From: Doris montereyensis
Taxonomy: Eukaryota > Mollusca > Gastropoda > Nudibranchia > Dorididae
Direction of reading: 5' to 3'
Length of the DNA stretch: 64,000 bases
Assembly: GCA_037039925.1 (NCBI GenBank)
Contig: JAXRKP010000112.1
Span: 453,636 to 517,635 of the forward strand
Positions 1 to 64,000 of this stretch are shown here, piece after piece. The notes under the pieces are model-generated. The model saw only the letters and a program-made list of their open reading frames with translations, did not search any database and was not told where the DNA came from. Position 1 is the stretch's first letter, and the number at the start of each line of letters is the position of its first letter. The translations under genes were made by a program, and so were the position numbers.

Positions 1-62333
<62,333 letters not shown>

Positions 62334-62614
62334 CTTTCTTTAACTATCAATACTCAATACATTTCGTTCGGACATTATTGTACTCGAAACATGAATCAGG
62401 AAGTCGATCGATACAAAAAGATGTGTATCGAGTTTTTGGTATCGGCTGCTTTTGTTCCTATCGCTTTCGCTATCGTTGTTGATCTCCATTCACCATGTTC
62501 GCAGTTATGGGATTGCAGTAAAGTTAAATAATGCACGGTCCTGTTCACATCGCGAAAGTCCCTCTGGTGTCAGAAGTCCGAATTTGTCTTCCATTTCCCA
62601 TATCTTTTTAAGTC
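62334..62614. promoter_or_regulatory. Likely UBR4 5' UTR and compact, possibly bidirectional promoter
   Basis: The 281 bases between the UBR4 ATG and a divergent open frame. The UBR4 start lies in AAGATGGCGAC on the minus strand, a good match to the YY1 motif that often overlaps start codons of housekeeping genes. A perfect 8-bp inverted repeat (TCGATACA ... TGTATCGA) with an 8-base loop lies near 62408-62431. No TATA box recognised. Confidence 0.45.
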
Positions 62615-62827
62615 ATGGTTCTAGCAGGAACATTGAAGAAAAGACGAACAAAACATCATAACGACACAAACTTTAAGAATATACCTAAATCTCTAGCTTT
62701 CAATACTGAAATAAGACGACGTAAAATCAACAACGTAGATCCAGAGGAAATTCAACAAATCGCAAGCAATAGAGAAGTGGAGACAAATTACAACAATGAT
62801 ATAATTTATAAGGCTTTCCATGCGTAA
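62615..62827 (+). CDS. Head-to-head small open frame (70 aa), unrecognised
   Basis: Begins MVLAGTLKKRRTKHHND, a basic nuclear-signal-like N-terminus, then RRRKINNVDPEEIQQIASNR. It starts 282 bp from the UBR4 ATG on the opposite strand. It may be a complete small protein, or the first exon of a larger gene if the GTAAAA just before the stop is a donor. I do not recognise the family; it could also be chance. Confidence 0.3.
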   Translation: MVLAGTLKKRRTKHHNDTNFKNIPKSLAFNTEIRRRKINNVDPEEIQQIASNREVETNYNNDIIYKAFHA

Positions 62828-63480
62828 AAGACCGATGACGATTCAGTGGAAGAGCCATGATGATATAGGCCATGTAAGCCTGTCAAAAACAGTCCTATTC
62901 TTCCTACTTTTAGGTTCTCCTCTTACTCAAATCCTGAGCATTACTGTCAGCGCACATGATTTTGGATTTCATCTCACACAATCTTAAAAACCCAATGGAG
63001 TCTAATAATCCCCCATTGCAGTCACGTGACAATGGTGTTTACATCGGTTGGCAAGGCCGATGCGTGTACCGTTAGTACAGGCCTGGAAGAAGGCTTAGAT
63101 GTTTTTCTACGTGGACTGATAATTTTTTCGCTTTGCGTTGAGCTCATTCGAAATATGATTTTACATGTTTTAACTCATCTGACCGGGAGGGTATAACAAA
63201 ACCTGCGATTTTGAAAGTGGTTTGCATGTATTGTGCGTATCAAGAGACTAGATCTACCTTTCAAGCTCACGAAGTACAGTGTCTTATGTTGGTAATTTTA
63301 CTGGTATATGGATTTGGTACGTATTGTTTCATTGGAGATTGAAGGAAACTAGATATAGATCTAGTAGTTCTGACGTGTAACCACAGAATGATAGGGCCTA
63401 TTATTATATTAGATCCAGAGATAATCTCTCATTCGGAATTTCCCTTACTCAGCAGGAGTTTGTGTCAGAGGTGAGAACAC
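62828..63480. other. Upstream intergenic, with GTCACGTGAC palindrome
   Basis: No gene seen. A perfect 10-bp palindrome GTCACGTGAC (63021-63030), an extended E-box of the USF/MITF/TFEB type, sits within the near-palindrome CCATTGCA ... AATGG. The rest is unremarkable AT-rich sequence. Confidence 0.4.
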
Positions 63481-63484
63481 GACA

Positions 63485-63625
63485 CATGCACAGCCTGCTG
63501 TGTAAACAGCCAATGGATCTTTAATGTGCACGGGGCGTTTTGATCTGCACACAGGAAATCCTTTATAACGTCCATCTCCGACGGACTGGTTGTCGATCCA
63601 CCTTCCTGAACAGGGAGGGGGGTGG
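63485..63625 (-). mobile_element. SINE family A fragment
   Basis: Carries the family-A central block (gtaaacagccaatggatc, gatctgcacacaggaa, gtcgatccacc) in minus orientation; the tRNA-like head is missing. Confidence 0.65.
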
Positions 63626-63654
63626 GATTAAGTGAAGGAAAAAATAGATCAACA

Positions 63655-64000
63655 ATAAATGTGGTGATCTCTTCTTTCTTATCTCCGTGGTGCTTAGGCA
63701 GCACATAAGGCCGACATAGTGGGTCGCCATTGAACACGATCAGATGTCAATTTTGTCATCTGCCCCCACGTCCATCCCTGGATCTTCATCTCTTTTTCGA
63801 TGTTTCTCTTCCAGGTTTCTAGCGGGCGACCTCTTTTCTTTGTTCCCTGAGGGGTCCATCAGAGGGTTATTTTAGGGATGGCATCAGCATTCATCCTAAG
63901 GTTGTAACCAGTCTACTTCCATCTTCTCTTTATCACAATTTGGGATATTGACTCTAGTGATGTTCTTTCTTGAAGGTCGTTGTTTGATATCGTGCTTGGC
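63655..64000 (-). pseudogene. LINE (non-LTR) ORF2 C-terminal remnant
   Basis: The minus strand encodes, across frame breaks, RRWKWTGYNLRMNADAIPK, WTPQGTKKRGRPLETWKRNI and EKEMKIQGWTWGQM. This is the characteristic C-terminal tail of many endonuclease/reverse-transcriptase LINE ORFs (RxGRPxxTWRR, WxxVAALCA-like end). The 5' part lies beyond the window. Confidence 0.75.

Overview
The window is eukaryotic genomic DNA from an animal. Introns are AT-rich and loaded with SINEs, MITEs and minisatellites, and short conserved exons have GT/AG borders. The one clear gene is the 5' half of UBR4 (p600, the giant UBR-box E3 ubiquitin ligase scaffold). It lies entirely on the minus strand: the ATG is at 62333 and transcription runs toward position 1 and off the window. 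The protein is plainly UBR4 but divergent from vertebrates. Intron-exon density, repeat types and frequent AGATCTAG-like words suggest a lophotrochozoan, most likely a gastropod mollusc; that species guess is inference.

I could place 56 coding exons (about 7.2 kb of coding sequence, about 2,400 residues) by reading exon peptides against remembered UBR4 sequence and checking splice sites and phases. In transcription order: exons 1-37 (62333 to 21900) encode the N-terminal helical-repeat (HEAT/ARM-like) part; exon 38 is an acidic linker; exons 39-40 (20365-19386) encode the UBR box zinc module; exon 41 is a Ser-rich linker; exons 42-53 encode a helical segment and then a beta-propeller-like section, with a lineage-specific Gly/Ser/Asn-rich insertion in exon 51; exons 54-56 start the next conserved region, which leaves the window at position 1. 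About ten exons carry one- or two-base frame breaks, and about ten junctions are out of phase by one base, although the peptide on both sides is conserved. I favour indel errors in a long-read assembly over a pseudogene.

Introns hold two tRNA-derived SINE families present in both orientations (A, with an AATC-type tail; B), a third short family (C) found here in one orientation only, a fourth (D), at least three MITE families, a 1.29-kb DNA transposon remnant with 6-bp target duplications plus a 191-bp relative with the same termini, and two LINE reverse-transcriptase remnants. Large simple arrays (polypurine, GT-rich, GA, GAA/GAG, and 20- to 55-bp minisatellites) often start within about 30 bp of a splice site. 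Intron stretches not named in the list showed nothing I could recognise.

Upstream of UBR4 (62334-64000) there is a compact, possibly bidirectional promoter region: a YY1-like motif over the start codon, a short head-to-head open frame at 62615, a GTCACGTGAC palindrome, a SINE fragment and a LINE 3' end. No bacterial-type system, CRISPR array or operon is present.
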